Source of the DNA: Hyphomicrobiales bacterium
GTDB taxonomy: Bacteria; Pseudomonadota; Alphaproteobacteria; Rhizobiales; Rhizobiaceae
Direction of reading: 5' to 3'
Assembly: GCA_900471925.1 (NCBI GenBank)
Contig: UCGV01000029.1
Span: forward strand, 53,277 to 117,276
DNA: 64,000 nt
The translations under genes were made by a program, and so were the position numbers. Shown in pieces: positions 1-9,100 of the stretch. Numbering within the stretch: position 1 is the stretch's first letter; each line of letters begins with the position of its first letter. Below the pieces are notes generated by a model that saw nothing but the letters and a program-made list of their open reading frames with translations, was not told the origin of the DNA and ran no database searches.

Positions 1-147
1 ACTGTCTTCCATATCAAGCTGCCGAGCGGCAAGTTCGTCAGAGCCTCCTCCCTCAACGCCCAGCGTTCCGTCGAAGACCCCTTCACCTACGATCAGGAAG
101 TCTGGGTCTCCTTCGACGAAGATGGCGGCGTGCTGCTGAAGGATTGA
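1..147 (+). CDS. potG: Polyamine ABC transporter ATPase, 3' end only
   Basis: Only the last 48 codons are in the window; the frame is open from base 1 and stops with TGA at 145-147. The visible residues (an LPSGKFV stretch, then EVWVSFDEDGGVLL) look like the C-terminal TOBE domain of PotA/PotG-type ATPases. The stop lies 4 bases before the potH start, so the three genes are one operon. The ATPase would energise spermidine/putrescine uptake on the cytoplasmic face of the membrane. The assignment rests mainly on the potHI neighbours; the Walker motifs lie outside the window. Confidence 0.8.
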   Translation, partial: TVFHIKLPSGKFVRASSLNAQRSVEDPFTYDQEVWVSFDEDGGVLLKD

Positions 148-151
148 GCCT

Positions 152-1063
152 ATGCAAAGTCTCGCATCGCGCCTCTACAGCCGTCTCGTCATCATCATTC
201 CCTATGCTTGGCTGCTGGTCTTTTTCCTGGCACCGTTCTTCATCGTCTTCCGCATTTCGCTGTCGACGACGGCGATCGCCATCCCGCCCTATGAGCCGGT
301 CTTCTCGCTCGTAGATGGCTGGAGCGGATTCTGGGCGAAGGTCGCGACCTTCTCCTTCGACAATTACGGCTACCTCACGGACGACCCGCTCTATTTCAAC
401 GCCTATCTGTCGAGCGTTATCATCGCGGGTATCTCCACCTTCCTGATGCTCCTGATCGCCTATCCGATCGCCTATGGCATGGCGCAGGCGCCGCGCACAA
501 TCAGGCCGACGCTGTTGATGCTCGTCATCCTGCCGTTCTGGACAAGCTTCCTGATCCGCGTCTATTCCTGGATCGCGATCCTCAAGCCTGAAGGTCTTCT
601 GAACCAGCTTCTCCTGTCGCTGCACGTGATCGACAGCCCTCTGATCATCCTGAACACCAGCACCGCCGTCTATATCGGTATCGTCTATTCCTATCTGCCC
701 TTCATGGTGCTGCCGCTCTATTCGGCTCTGGAAAAGATGGACGGCACGCTGATCGAGGCGGCGCAGGATCTCGGCTGCACGCCGATCCAGGCCTTCTGGC
801 GTGTGACTTTCCCGCTATCGATCCCCGGCGTGATCGCCGGCTGCATGCTGGTGTTCATTCCGGCTGTCGGCGAATTCGTCATCCCCGATCTGCTCGGTGG
901 CTCGCAGACGCTGATGATCGGCAAGACGCTCTGGAACGAATTCAATGCCAATCGAGACTGGCCGGTCTCCTCGGCGGTCGCAACCATCCTGCTGCTGATC
1001 CTGGTGATCCCAATCGTCTTCTTCCAGAATGCCCAGGCCAAGGCCGAAGAGCGGGGGAAATAA
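152..1063 (+). CDS. potH: Putrescine/spermidine ABC transporter permease PotH
   Basis: This 303-residue inner-membrane permease has an N-terminal membrane segment at about residues 15-38, a long periplasmic loop, then five more hydrophobic segments. The EAAxxLG coupling motif is visible (EAAQDLGCTP, about residue 202), which contacts the ATPase. Length and sequence fit the PotB/PotH branch of binding-protein-dependent permeases. It forms a heterodimer with PotI, encoded 3 bases downstream. The substrate is inferred from family resemblance (putrescine or spermidine); other polyamine-like amines cannot be excluded. Confidence 0.9.
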   Translation: MQSLASRLYSRLVIIIPYAWLLVFFLAPFFIVFRISLSTTAIAIPPYEPVFSLVDGWSGFWAKVATFSFDNYGYLTDDPLYFNAYLSSVIIAGISTFLMLLIAYPIAYGMAQAPRTIRPTLLMLVILPFWTSFLIRVYSWIAILKPEGLLNQLLLSLHVIDSPLIILNTSTAVYIGIVYSYLPFMVLPLYSALEKMDGTLIEAAQDLGCTPIQAFWRVTFPLSIPGVIAGCMLVFIPAVGEFVIPDLLGGSQTLMIGKTLWNEFNANRDWPVSSAVATILLLILVIPIVFFQNAQAKAEERGK

Positions 1064-1066
1064 GTC

Positions 1067-1885
1067 ATGCTCAGATGGACCCGTTTCAACATCATTTCCG
1101 TCGTGCTCGGCTTTGCCTTCCTCTACCTGCCGATCGTGCTTCTGGTGGTCTTCTCGTTCAACGAGTCGAAGCTCGTCACCGTCTGGGGCGGTTTCTCCAC
1201 CAAGTGGTATGTCTCGCTTCTGTCGAACCAGGCTCTGCTCGATGCCGCCTGGGTGACGATCCGTGTCGGCCTGCTGTCGGCGACGCTGGCGACCATTCTC
1301 GGCACAATGGCGGCGCTGACGCTGGTGCGCTACACGCGTTTCCGCGGCCGCATGCTCTTCTCTGGCATGATCTATGCGCCGCTCGTCATGCCTGATGTCA
1401 TCACCGGACTGTCACTGTTGCTGCTCTTCGTGGCGATCGGCCTCGATCGCGGCTTCTGGACGATCACGCTCGCCCACACGACGCTGACGATGTGCTTCGT
1501 TGCTGTCGTCGTTCAGTCGCGGCTTCTAAGCTTTGACCAGTCGATCGAGGAAGCGGCGCAGGATCTCGGCGCTCCGCCGGTGCGCACCTTCTTCGAAATC
1601 ACCCTGCCGATCATCGCGCCGGCGGTCTTTTCGGGCTGGATCCTGGCCTTCACCCTGTCGCTGGACGATCTTGTCATTGCAAGCTTCACCTCGGGACCGG
1701 GTGCCACAACGCTGCCGATGAAGATCTACAGCCAGGTGCGCCTTGGCGTGACACCCGAAATCAACGCGGTCTGCACCATCCTGATCGCCATCGTCACCGT
1801 CGGCGTCATCTGCGCATCCGTCATCACCAAGCGCCGCGAAGTGCAGCGCGAGCGAGATGAACGGGCGGCGGCTGCGACGGCTTAA
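1067..1885 (+). CDS. potI: Putrescine/spermidine ABC transporter permease PotI
   Basis: This 272-residue permease is the partner of PotH. It has about six hydrophobic segments and its own EAA coupling motif (EEAAQDLGAPPV, about residue 161). It starts 3 bases after potH stops, so translation is likely coupled. Its stop codon directly abuts the stop of the convergent AsmA-like gene at 1886, with no intergenic terminator on either strand, so the two transcripts probably overlap at their 3' ends. Confidence 0.9.
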   Translation: MLRWTRFNIISVVLGFAFLYLPIVLLVVFSFNESKLVTVWGGFSTKWYVSLLSNQALLDAAWVTIRVGLLSATLATILGTMAALTLVRYTRFRGRMLFSGMIYAPLVMPDVITGLSLLLLFVAIGLDRGFWTITLAHTTLTMCFVAVVVQSRLLSFDQSIEEAAQDLGAPPVRTFFEITLPIIAPAVFSGWILAFTLSLDDLVIASFTSGPGATTLPMKIYSQVRLGVTPEINAVCTILIAIVTVGVICASVITKRREVQRERDERAAAATA

Positions 1886-3784
1886 CTAGGGTTGAGATTT
1901 CGTCGGTGCGCTTAGAAGGGGCACCGGCGAAATCACCGGGTTCGGCCAGGAGCCGCCGATGAAAAAGGGCAGCAGCGGCAGATCGGCCGCTCTTGCCGGA
2001 TCGGTCGCTTCCAGCGAGCCGGAAAGCGCAAGTCCGTTCGATTCATAGGTAATGACGCCCGAGAGAGAGAGGCTCTGATCGGAGCCTGCAAAGCGCGCAT
2101 CATGAATTTCGGCGGTGCCATTGGCGAAATCGGCCTGAAGATCCAGCCTGTCGAAGGCGAAGGAGCCGTTTGCGGCCGAACTCAGCGAAAAGAACGGCTT
2201 ATCGGCAGCCTGGGCGCGAACCGCCGTCATATCGACGCCGGGAATGGAGCCGGCGCCGGTCCAGAATTTCAGCTTGCCCGTAACATCGGCAAGTCCGGTC
2301 GTCCAGATCGCCTTCGGCGTCTCCAGCGAAAGATCGAGCGAGCCGATCGCATGCGGCAGCGGCCCCTTGAGCTTGAGCTTGTCGGCCAGCGCATTGAAAT
2401 CGGCGTCATGGATCGAAAGCTGCAGCTTGCCGCCGCCATCGAAATCGCGGCGCGTCGCTTCCAGATGTGCGGTCATCTCGCCGCCTTCGAACTGGCTGTC
2501 GCCAATGTCGAATTTCGCTTCTTCACCGGCAACGATCACGCTTGCGCCGACATCGGCTAGCGAGAAGATGCCCATCTGCGCTTGCCGCGCCGACAGCCGC
2601 ACGTCGAGATCGAGCAGCTGCAGCGGCCCGAGCGGGTTCGGCAGCAGCATGTCGCCGATACCGCCGGCGGCAAGGCGCAGCGCGAAGGCATCGAGGAACG
2701 GCTTAAGGTTCATCTGGTCGAAGGCGAGCGTGCCGCCGATCTTTGGTCGCTTGCCAGGGGCGATGGTGAAATCCATCACACCGGTAGCGCTTGCATCGTT
2801 CAGCTTCATCGAGAGATTGTTGAAGCGGAAACCGTTCGATGCCGACATCACATCGGAAGCCATCGAGGCACTGTGCAGCGACTCGACGCCAGGGATCGAC
2901 CGACCGGACCACTGCAGCAGCGCCGGCACATCGGGGAAGCTGGCATTGATATTGCCAGAGATCGAGGAAAGGCTGACCATGCTGCCGACGCCCTGGAAGC
3001 GCGCCGTCATCAGGTTTGACGTGATCGAAGCCTTCATCTCGGCATTCTTGCCGGCAAAGACCAGCAGGGGAGAGGCTGAAGAAAAGTCTACCTTCAGGTC
3101 CTGGCCGTTGAAACGGGCAATAAGCACGGCCGAAATCGGCCGCGACAGCTTCGGCCAGGCAATATCGGCCGCCACGCTGTCGAAATGGTAGACCTCGCCG
3201 GTCTGCGTATCGGTTACCGTCAGCGTGCCGTCCTCGACGGTCACCGCGCCGATCTCGGCATCAAGCCTGGGAGCCAGAACCTCGGCACCGTTTTCCTCGG
3301 TCACGCCGGCGATCGCGCGGGCCAGAAGCCCGGCATAGCTCCAGTCGATCAGGCCATTCTCGTCGCGCGTCAGCGCCAGGCTTGGCCGCAGCAGGTGGAA
3401 TTCATGGAAGCGGGTGCGGCCGCGCAATGCGTCGATCAGGCTGAAATCCGCCGAAAGGCTTTCGATGCGGCCGAGCAGTTTGTCGCCGCTTTGCTGTGGC
3501 TGGCGGATGGTGACGTCGTTCAGCGTGATGCGCGGCGTCGGCCAGAATTCGAGGACCGGATTGCCCTTGATCTCAGCGTGATAGCCCGTCCATTTCGACA
3601 GCGCATCCTCGATGCCGGAGCGCACGAAGCCGGTGGAGATGAGATAGGGGGCGGCGATCCTGAGCGACAGGAAGAAGGCAAGTCCAACCAGGAGAACGAT
3701 GGTGGAGATACGGACAAATGCCGGCAGCCAGCGCGAGGCGGGGCCGAGCTTTCTTCGCCATCTGCGTTGTCTTGACGTACCCAT
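1886..3784 (-). CDS. AsmA family protein
   Basis: The product has 632 residues. A basic N-terminus is followed by one membrane anchor (about residues 25-46), then a long beta-rich region with repeated short 'LxGxL/AxxxxxG' blocks typical of AsmA. AsmA-like proteins are anchored in the inner membrane with a large periplasmic part and are linked to outer-membrane assembly and lipid traffic between membranes. The start fits a membrane-anchored protein with no cleavable signal. It is a single gene, convergent with potI and divergent from acetoacetyl-CoA synthetase. The exact molecular role is unknown. Confidence 0.8.
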   Translation of the reverse strand: MGTSRQRRWRRKLGPASRWLPAFVRISTIVLLVGLAFFLSLRIAAPYLISTGFVRSGIEDALSKWTGYHAEIKGNPVLEFWPTPRITLNDVTIRQPQQSGDKLLGRIESLSADFSLIDALRGRTRFHEFHLLRPSLALTRDENGLIDWSYAGLLARAIAGVTEENGAEVLAPRLDAEIGAVTVEDGTLTVTDTQTGEVYHFDSVAADIAWPKLSRPISAVLIARFNGQDLKVDFSSASPLLVFAGKNAEMKASITSNLMTARFQGVGSMVSLSSISGNINASFPDVPALLQWSGRSIPGVESLHSASMASDVMSASNGFRFNNLSMKLNDASATGVMDFTIAPGKRPKIGGTLAFDQMNLKPFLDAFALRLAAGGIGDMLLPNPLGPLQLLDLDVRLSARQAQMGIFSLADVGASVIVAGEEAKFDIGDSQFEGGEMTAHLEATRRDFDGGGKLQLSIHDADFNALADKLKLKGPLPHAIGSLDLSLETPKAIWTTGLADVTGKLKFWTGAGSIPGVDMTAVRAQAADKPFFSLSSAANGSFAFDRLDLQADFANGTAEIHDARFAGSDQSLSLSGVITYESNGLALSGSLEATDPARAADLPLLPFFIGGSWPNPVISPVPLLSAPTKSQP

Positions 3785-3896
3785 GAGCTCCGCCGGAATT
3801 TCAGCCGGTTACCCGTTATTTTCTCATTTTGCCGGATATATGAATTACCGGGCATATGCAAATGCTGCGCGTGGCGGAGCGCGCCATTGCACACTT

Positions 3897-3913
3897 TATA
3901 ATGCAATGCAGCA
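3897..3913 (+). promoter_or_regulatory. Promoter -10 box with overlapping PhaR-like site before acsA
   Basis: A perfect TATAAT occupies 3897-3902, and its last T begins the 12-mer TGCAATGCAGCA (3902-3913). The 12-mer fits TGCRNYGCASMA, the consensus I recall for the PHB regulator PhaR of Bradyrhizobium. It covers the expected transcription start, which is compatible with repression. The matching -35 region is poor. The acsA start is 34 bases downstream behind a strong GAGAGGAGG ribosome site. Confidence 0.5.
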
Positions 3914-3946
3914 TGTTATAAATCCCGGATTGGAGAGGAGGACTGC

Positions 3947-5899
3947 ATGCAGGAAAACCAGCCGCTTTGGAAGCCCACGCAGGAAGGGATCGAAAATAGC
4001 CCGATCCACGCCTTCATGCAGCGCTGCAACGAGGACTTCAGTCTTGCTCTCAACGACTTCGAGAGCCTGCATGCCTGGTCGATTGCCGATCGGCCCGGCT
4101 TCTGGTCGGCGCTCTGGGATTTCTGTGGCGTGAAGGGAGAGCGCGGCACCGAAGTTCTCGTCAACGGCGACCGCATGCTGGATGCGCGCTTCTTTCCGCA
4201 GGCGCGGCTGAACTTCGCCGAAAACCTGTTGACGGCAAGCGGGGAGGGCGATGCCATCATCTTCCGTGGCGAGGACAAGGTCAAAGACCGCTGGTCGTGG
4301 GATCGCCTGCATGCGCTCGTGTCGCAGCTGCAGCAGGGCTTCCGCGCGCTCGGCATCGGTGAGGGCGATCGTATCGCTGCCATGATGCCCAACATGCCGG
4401 AAACGATCGCCGCCATGCTCGCCGCCACCTCTATTGGCGCCATCTGGTCGTCCTGTTCGCCCGATTTCGGCGAGCAGGGTGTGCTTGATCGTTTCGGCCA
4501 GATTGCCCCGAAGCTCTTCATCGCTTGCGATGGCTATTGGTATAACGGCAAGCTGCAGGACGTGAAGGCGAAAGTGGTTAATGTCACGCGCAGCCTCGGC
4601 GTACCGGTGCTGGTCATTCCCTATGCCGGTGATGCCGAAGCGGTGGCCCGTGAGACGACCGGTGGCAGGACGCTTGCCCAGTTCATCGCGCCTTACGCAC
4701 CGAAGCCGGTCGAATTCGTGCAGCTTCCCTTCGCTCATCCGGCCTATATCCTGTTCTCTTCGGGCACCACGGGCGTGCCGAAATGCATCGTGCATTCAGC
4801 CGGTGGCACGCTGCTCCAGCATCTGAAGGAACATCGCCTCCATTGCGGTGTTCGGCCGGGCGACCGTCTTTTCTATTTCACCACCTGTGGCTGGATGATG
4901 TGGAACTGGTTGGCAAGCGGCCTCGCCTCCGGAGCCACACTCTGCCTCTTTGACGGATCGCCCTTCGCGCCAGACGGCAATGTGCTTTTCGACTATGCCG
5001 CCGAAGAAAAATTCGCGATTTTCGGCACCTCGGCCAAATATATCGATGCTGTCCGCAAGAGCGGACTGACGCCACGCGACAGCCATGACCTGTCGAGCCT
5101 GCGGCTGATCACCTCCACCGGCTCGCCGCTGTCGCCCGAGGGCTTCACCTTCGTCTACGAGGGCATCAAGGAAGACGTGCAGCTCGCCTCGATCTCGGGC
5201 GGCACGGATATCGTCTCCTGTTTCGTGCTCGGCAATCCGCTGCAGCCCGTCTGGCGCGGCGAGATCCAGGGGGCGGGCCTCGGCCTTGCCGTCGATGTCT
5301 GGAATGACGAGGGCAGGCCGGTGCGTCAGGAAAAAGGCGAGTTGGTGTGCACCAAAGCCTTCCCCTCCATGCCCGTCATGTTCTGGAACGATCCCGACGG
5401 CGCCAAGTATCGCGCCGCCTATTTCGAGCGCTTCGACAATGTCTGGTGCCACGGCGACTTTGCCGAATGGACTGAACATGGCGGCCTCATCATCCACGGC
5501 CGCTCGGATGCGACGCTCAATCCGGGCGGCGTGCGTATCGGCACGGCGGAAATCTACAATCAGGTCGAGCAGATGGAGGAAGTGGCGGAAGCGCTCTGCA
5601 TCGGCCAGGACTGGGATGACGATGTGCGCGTCGTGCTCTTCGTCCGCCTCGCTGGCGGGGTCTCGCTGACCGAGGATCTGGTGAAGGCGATCAAGACCCG
5701 CATCCGTGTCGGCGCCTCGCCGCGCCATGTGCCGGCCAAGATCATCGCCGTTGCCGATATCCCCCGCACCAAGTCCGGCAAGATCGTCGAATTGGCCGTG
5801 CGCGAAGTCGTCCACGGCCGCCCGGTGAAGAACCAGGAAGCGCTCGCCAACCCCGAGGCACTCAGGCTTTTTGCTGGTCTTGAAGAGCTAAAGCTTTGA
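3947..5899 (+). CDS. acsA: Acetoacetyl-CoA synthetase (acetoacetate-CoA ligase)
   Basis: This 650-residue adenylate-forming enzyme joins acetoacetate to CoA using ATP. In rhizobia it returns the acetoacetate released by polyhydroxybutyrate (PHB) breakdown to central metabolism. The AMP-binding core is visible: the P-loop-like ILFSSGTTGVPKC near residue 270, the central STGSPLSPEGF region and GDFAEWTEHGG. The C-terminal lysine motif RTKSGKIVELAVR carries the adenylation lysine. Length matches the family. The start is fixed by GAGAGGAGG. The promoter carries a PhaR-like site shared with the phasin gene 6 kb downstream, in keeping with a PHB-cycle role. Confidence 0.93.
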   Translation: MQENQPLWKPTQEGIENSPIHAFMQRCNEDFSLALNDFESLHAWSIADRPGFWSALWDFCGVKGERGTEVLVNGDRMLDARFFPQARLNFAENLLTASGEGDAIIFRGEDKVKDRWSWDRLHALVSQLQQGFRALGIGEGDRIAAMMPNMPETIAAMLAATSIGAIWSSCSPDFGEQGVLDRFGQIAPKLFIACDGYWYNGKLQDVKAKVVNVTRSLGVPVLVIPYAGDAEAVARETTGGRTLAQFIAPYAPKPVEFVQLPFAHPAYILFSSGTTGVPKCIVHSAGGTLLQHLKEHRLHCGVRPGDRLFYFTTCGWMMWNWLASGLASGATLCLFDGSPFAPDGNVLFDYAAEEKFAIFGTSAKYIDAVRKSGLTPRDSHDLSSLRLITSTGSPLSPEGFTFVYEGIKEDVQLASISGGTDIVSCFVLGNPLQPVWRGEIQGAGLGLAVDVWNDEGRPVRQEKGELVCTKAFPSMPVMFWNDPDGAKYRAAYFERFDNVWCHGDFAEWTEHGGLIIHGRSDATLNPGGVRIGTAEIYNQVEQMEEVAEALCIGQDWDDDVRVVLFVRLAGGVSLTEDLVKAIKTRIRVGASPRHVPAKIIAVADIPRTKSGKIVELAVREVVHGRPVKNQEALANPEALRLFAGLEELKL

Positions 5900-5993
5900 T
5901 AGATCGCGCTAAACTACAATCTTTTGCCGTTGATCAATTCTGCGCGCCGGAAACCTTTCGTTAAGAAAGGTTTGTCAAAGGTGAAGCTAACTT

Positions 5994-6113
5994 GGGGGCC
6001 ATACATGAAGAGGTGGCCTGGAACTCCGGTTCCCGAAACATGACGTTCTCAGACTAAGCTCTTGTTTTACCAGCACTAACTCTCAAAGGCAGCCATCGGC
6101 TGCCTTTTCTTTG
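5994..6113 (+). ncRNA. Candidate small RNA downstream of acsA (or structured 3' UTR)
   Basis: The 279-base gap between acsA and cbrA holds no ORF but a run of compact stems. They are GGCCA/TGGCC (5997-6001 with 6014-6018), GGAAC-TCCG-GTTCC (6020-6033) and an intrinsic terminator at 6085-6113. Between them lies an unpaired stretch (about 6034-6084). A 9-bp hairpin at 5951-5973 precedes them. This is the usual plan of a trans-acting sRNA: 5' stems, single-stranded seed, terminator. I found no convincing -35/-10 pair, so it could instead be the acsA 3' UTR or a processed product of it. I do not recognise the family. Confidence 0.4.
6085..6113 (+). terminator. Intrinsic terminator after acsA / candidate sRNA
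   Basis: AAAGGCAGCC and GGCTGCCTTT form a 10-bp stem with an ATC loop, followed by TTTTCTTT on the plus strand. The T tract is much weaker in the minus direction, so it ends plus-strand transcription. Confidence 0.8.
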
Positions 6114-6178
6114 GCGATCGTTTCCAGAAGGAAAGCGGAGCCCGGGTCTGCTTTCGAAATTGCGCGGAGAACGACGCT

Positions 6179-9100
6179 TTAGCCCGCCAGCACACGTTGT
6201 GACGGAAAAGTGATCTCCACCAGCGTACCCTCATTCGGCGCCGAATTGATCGAGAAGACCGCCCTGTTGGCATCGACCATCGCCTTGGTGAGCGGCAGGC
6301 CAAGGCCGGTGCCGTCGCCACGATGGCGCGACTGTGTGGACGAAACCTGCCGGAACGGTTTCATGGCCTGATCGAGCTCGCTGCGGGTCATGCCGATACC
6401 GGTATCACGCACCCGTAATACGACACTGCCATTCGCCTCATAGGACGTCGAGACGACGATCTGCCCGCCCGACGGTGTGAAGCGGATGGCATTCGACAGA
6501 ATGTTCAATGCGATCTGCTTGATCGAGCGCAGGTCAGCGACGACATCGGGCACGGATTGCGATAGGGCCGTGCGGATGATCACACGCTGACTGTTGGCCT
6601 GCGGCTGCACCAGTGCCACGGCTTCCGAGATTGCCTCGTTGAGGCCGACGGAAGCGAAATCGAGATCCATCTCGCCCGCCTCGATCTTGGAAATGTCGAG
6701 CAGGTCATTGACGATATCGAGCACATGCCGGCCAGATCGGCCGATATCATTGGCATATTCGATATAACGCGGATGGCCGATCGGCCCGAAGCGCTCGCTC
6801 GCCATCATGTCGGAGAAGCCGATGATAGCGTTGAGAGGCGTGCGGATCTCGTGGCTGACACGCGCCAGGAAATCCGTCTTGTGGGCATTGGCGGTCTCGG
6901 CCGCGCCCTTGGCGTTGCGCAATTCCTCTTCGGTGCGCTTCCACTGGGTAATGTCGCGGATGACGGCGCAATATCCGTTGGAAGAGGTCAGCTGTCCCAT
7001 GGTCATGAACAGCGGCACGAAACCGCCGGCAGCCTCGCGGCCGATCACTTCGCGCCCATCGTTGAGCACGCTGGCGACGCCATGGCCGGAAAGCCCCTGC
7101 AGATAGTCGAGCACCGCCTTCTGGCTCTCATGCGCGAACAGCATGACGAAGGGTTTACCGCGCGTTTCCTGCTCATCGTAGTTGAAGAGGGCGCTCGCCG
7201 AGCGGTTCATCGAGCGAATGTCGCCATCCGCGCCGATGACGACCACCCCATCGGTCGCCGTCTCCAGGATCGAGCGTAGCTCCTCCACCTCGACCTGCAG
7301 CTTGGCGACCTTCTCCACCATTCGGTCGGAGCGCTGGTCGAGCCTGATGACCTCGCCCTTGCTCACTTCCCGGTTTTCGACAGGCATCAGCGCCAGCATC
7401 AGCGCGTTGGCATCTTCCCAGCGTATCGATTGCAGGCGGGCCGTCACCGGCACCAGCTTGTCGTCGGCCTTGACGAGCATCATCGTGCCCGCACCGTTTT
7501 CCAGATCGTGGCGCTGCAGCAGCGCATCGATGCCGCCCACCTCTGTGAGCGCAGCCAAGGAGCCGTAGCCGGTCAGCCGCAGAAACTCCGGATTGCCGTG
7601 GATCAGCTGGTCGCCGGCATGGATCAGCACGGCAACGGGCAGCAGATCGACGGTCGCGGCTGAAAGCCCGTCCGTCATCTTCACGCGCGGCGGGATGAAG
7701 CTCGTGAGCACCTCGATCTGGCTTGCCGTTTCCTGCAGCCCTTCGGTCACCTCGTCTTCCGCCTCCGAAAGCGGGGGCTGTTCGGCTTCCTGCGGTAGCG
7801 GCTCGGCGGCGGCTTCGAAAATCGCTTCCTGCGGTGCAACCGCCTCGACGGTGGGCACATCGGCCGCAACGTCTTCGGCGGCGGCCACATTGGCAACCGG
7901 GGCCTCTTCGGCGGCAGGTGCCGGCTGTTCCGTGGCGACGGGTTCCGCGCCGCGCGAACCGAAGGCTTCGAGACGCTTGGCGATCTCACGGAAATTCGCC
8001 TGCTCGGCCGCCGTCAGGCCGCTGTTGGCGCTATGAAGCTGCACGATCTTGTCGTCGAGGCGGCGGTTCGGCGTTTCGGAAATACGCAGCGCCGGCGGCT
8101 CTTCCTGCCCATCGCGCGGCTGGTATTCTACAGGCTGTTCGGCAGCAGCAGGCTCGAAGGTCACTTCTTCTTCGGCTGCCGGTTCGGCTTCGAAAACCTG
8201 CTGCGCGACGGCCTCCTCCGCCACAATTTCGGCATCTGGCACCGCTGCGTCGACGGCAACCGGTTCCGGTTCGACAACTGCTTCGGCCTGAGGCTGCTCC
8301 TGCACTGGCTCGGCTTCTACCGGAGCTGCCTCTTCCGGCGCATCCTCATTGACCGGGCCGAGATAGGAGGCGTCATGGCCGATGCCATCAGGTCCGAGCG
8401 TCAGGCCGAGCGCCAGCGGATCTTCCTGGGCGTCGGACAGGCGGACGACACCGAAACCGCGGAAACCGTCGAAATCGCGGTTGCGGGTGTAGGTCGGCAA
8501 CGCGGCGAGATCGACGGGCACCACGAGGCTCGTGCCTTCGATCGGCCAGTAGATCGTCTTGCCGGACCAGGTATCGCGTCGCGCCAGGGCCTCTGAAAGC
8601 CTGCCTTCGGGATCGAGGTTGAAGAGGGCGGAAACGTCGGAGAAGGGGCTGCCGATAATGTTGCTGGCATGCGGGCCGACAGCCTCGGCAAATTCATGCG
8701 AGACTTCGCTGAAACGCCCCTCGGCATCGATCTTCCAAACGAAGCGGGTAGCGCGGCTGTTCGGCTTGAAGACGAAAGCGCTTGCCGTCGAGGCAGGTGC
8801 CGGCTCTACCGGTACGACCGGGACAGCGGCAAAATTTTCGGCAACGGAATCGGTGGCCGCAACGGATGGTTCGACCTCATCGGCGCTCGGCGCCGCTTCG
8901 ACTGCCGCCGGGCTTTCTTCTGCCGCAGCCATCGTTTCGACAGGCTGCTCTGCCGGCTCACCGATATCCTCGGGGACGGCTGCTGCCGGCTCGGCCACGC
9001 TCTCGTCCACCGAAAGTTCAGGCTCGGCTTCGATCAGAAGCGGTTCACCGATGTCGCTGGGTGCTTCCGGCGCTTGGGTTTCGCCGGAAATCTCTTCCAG

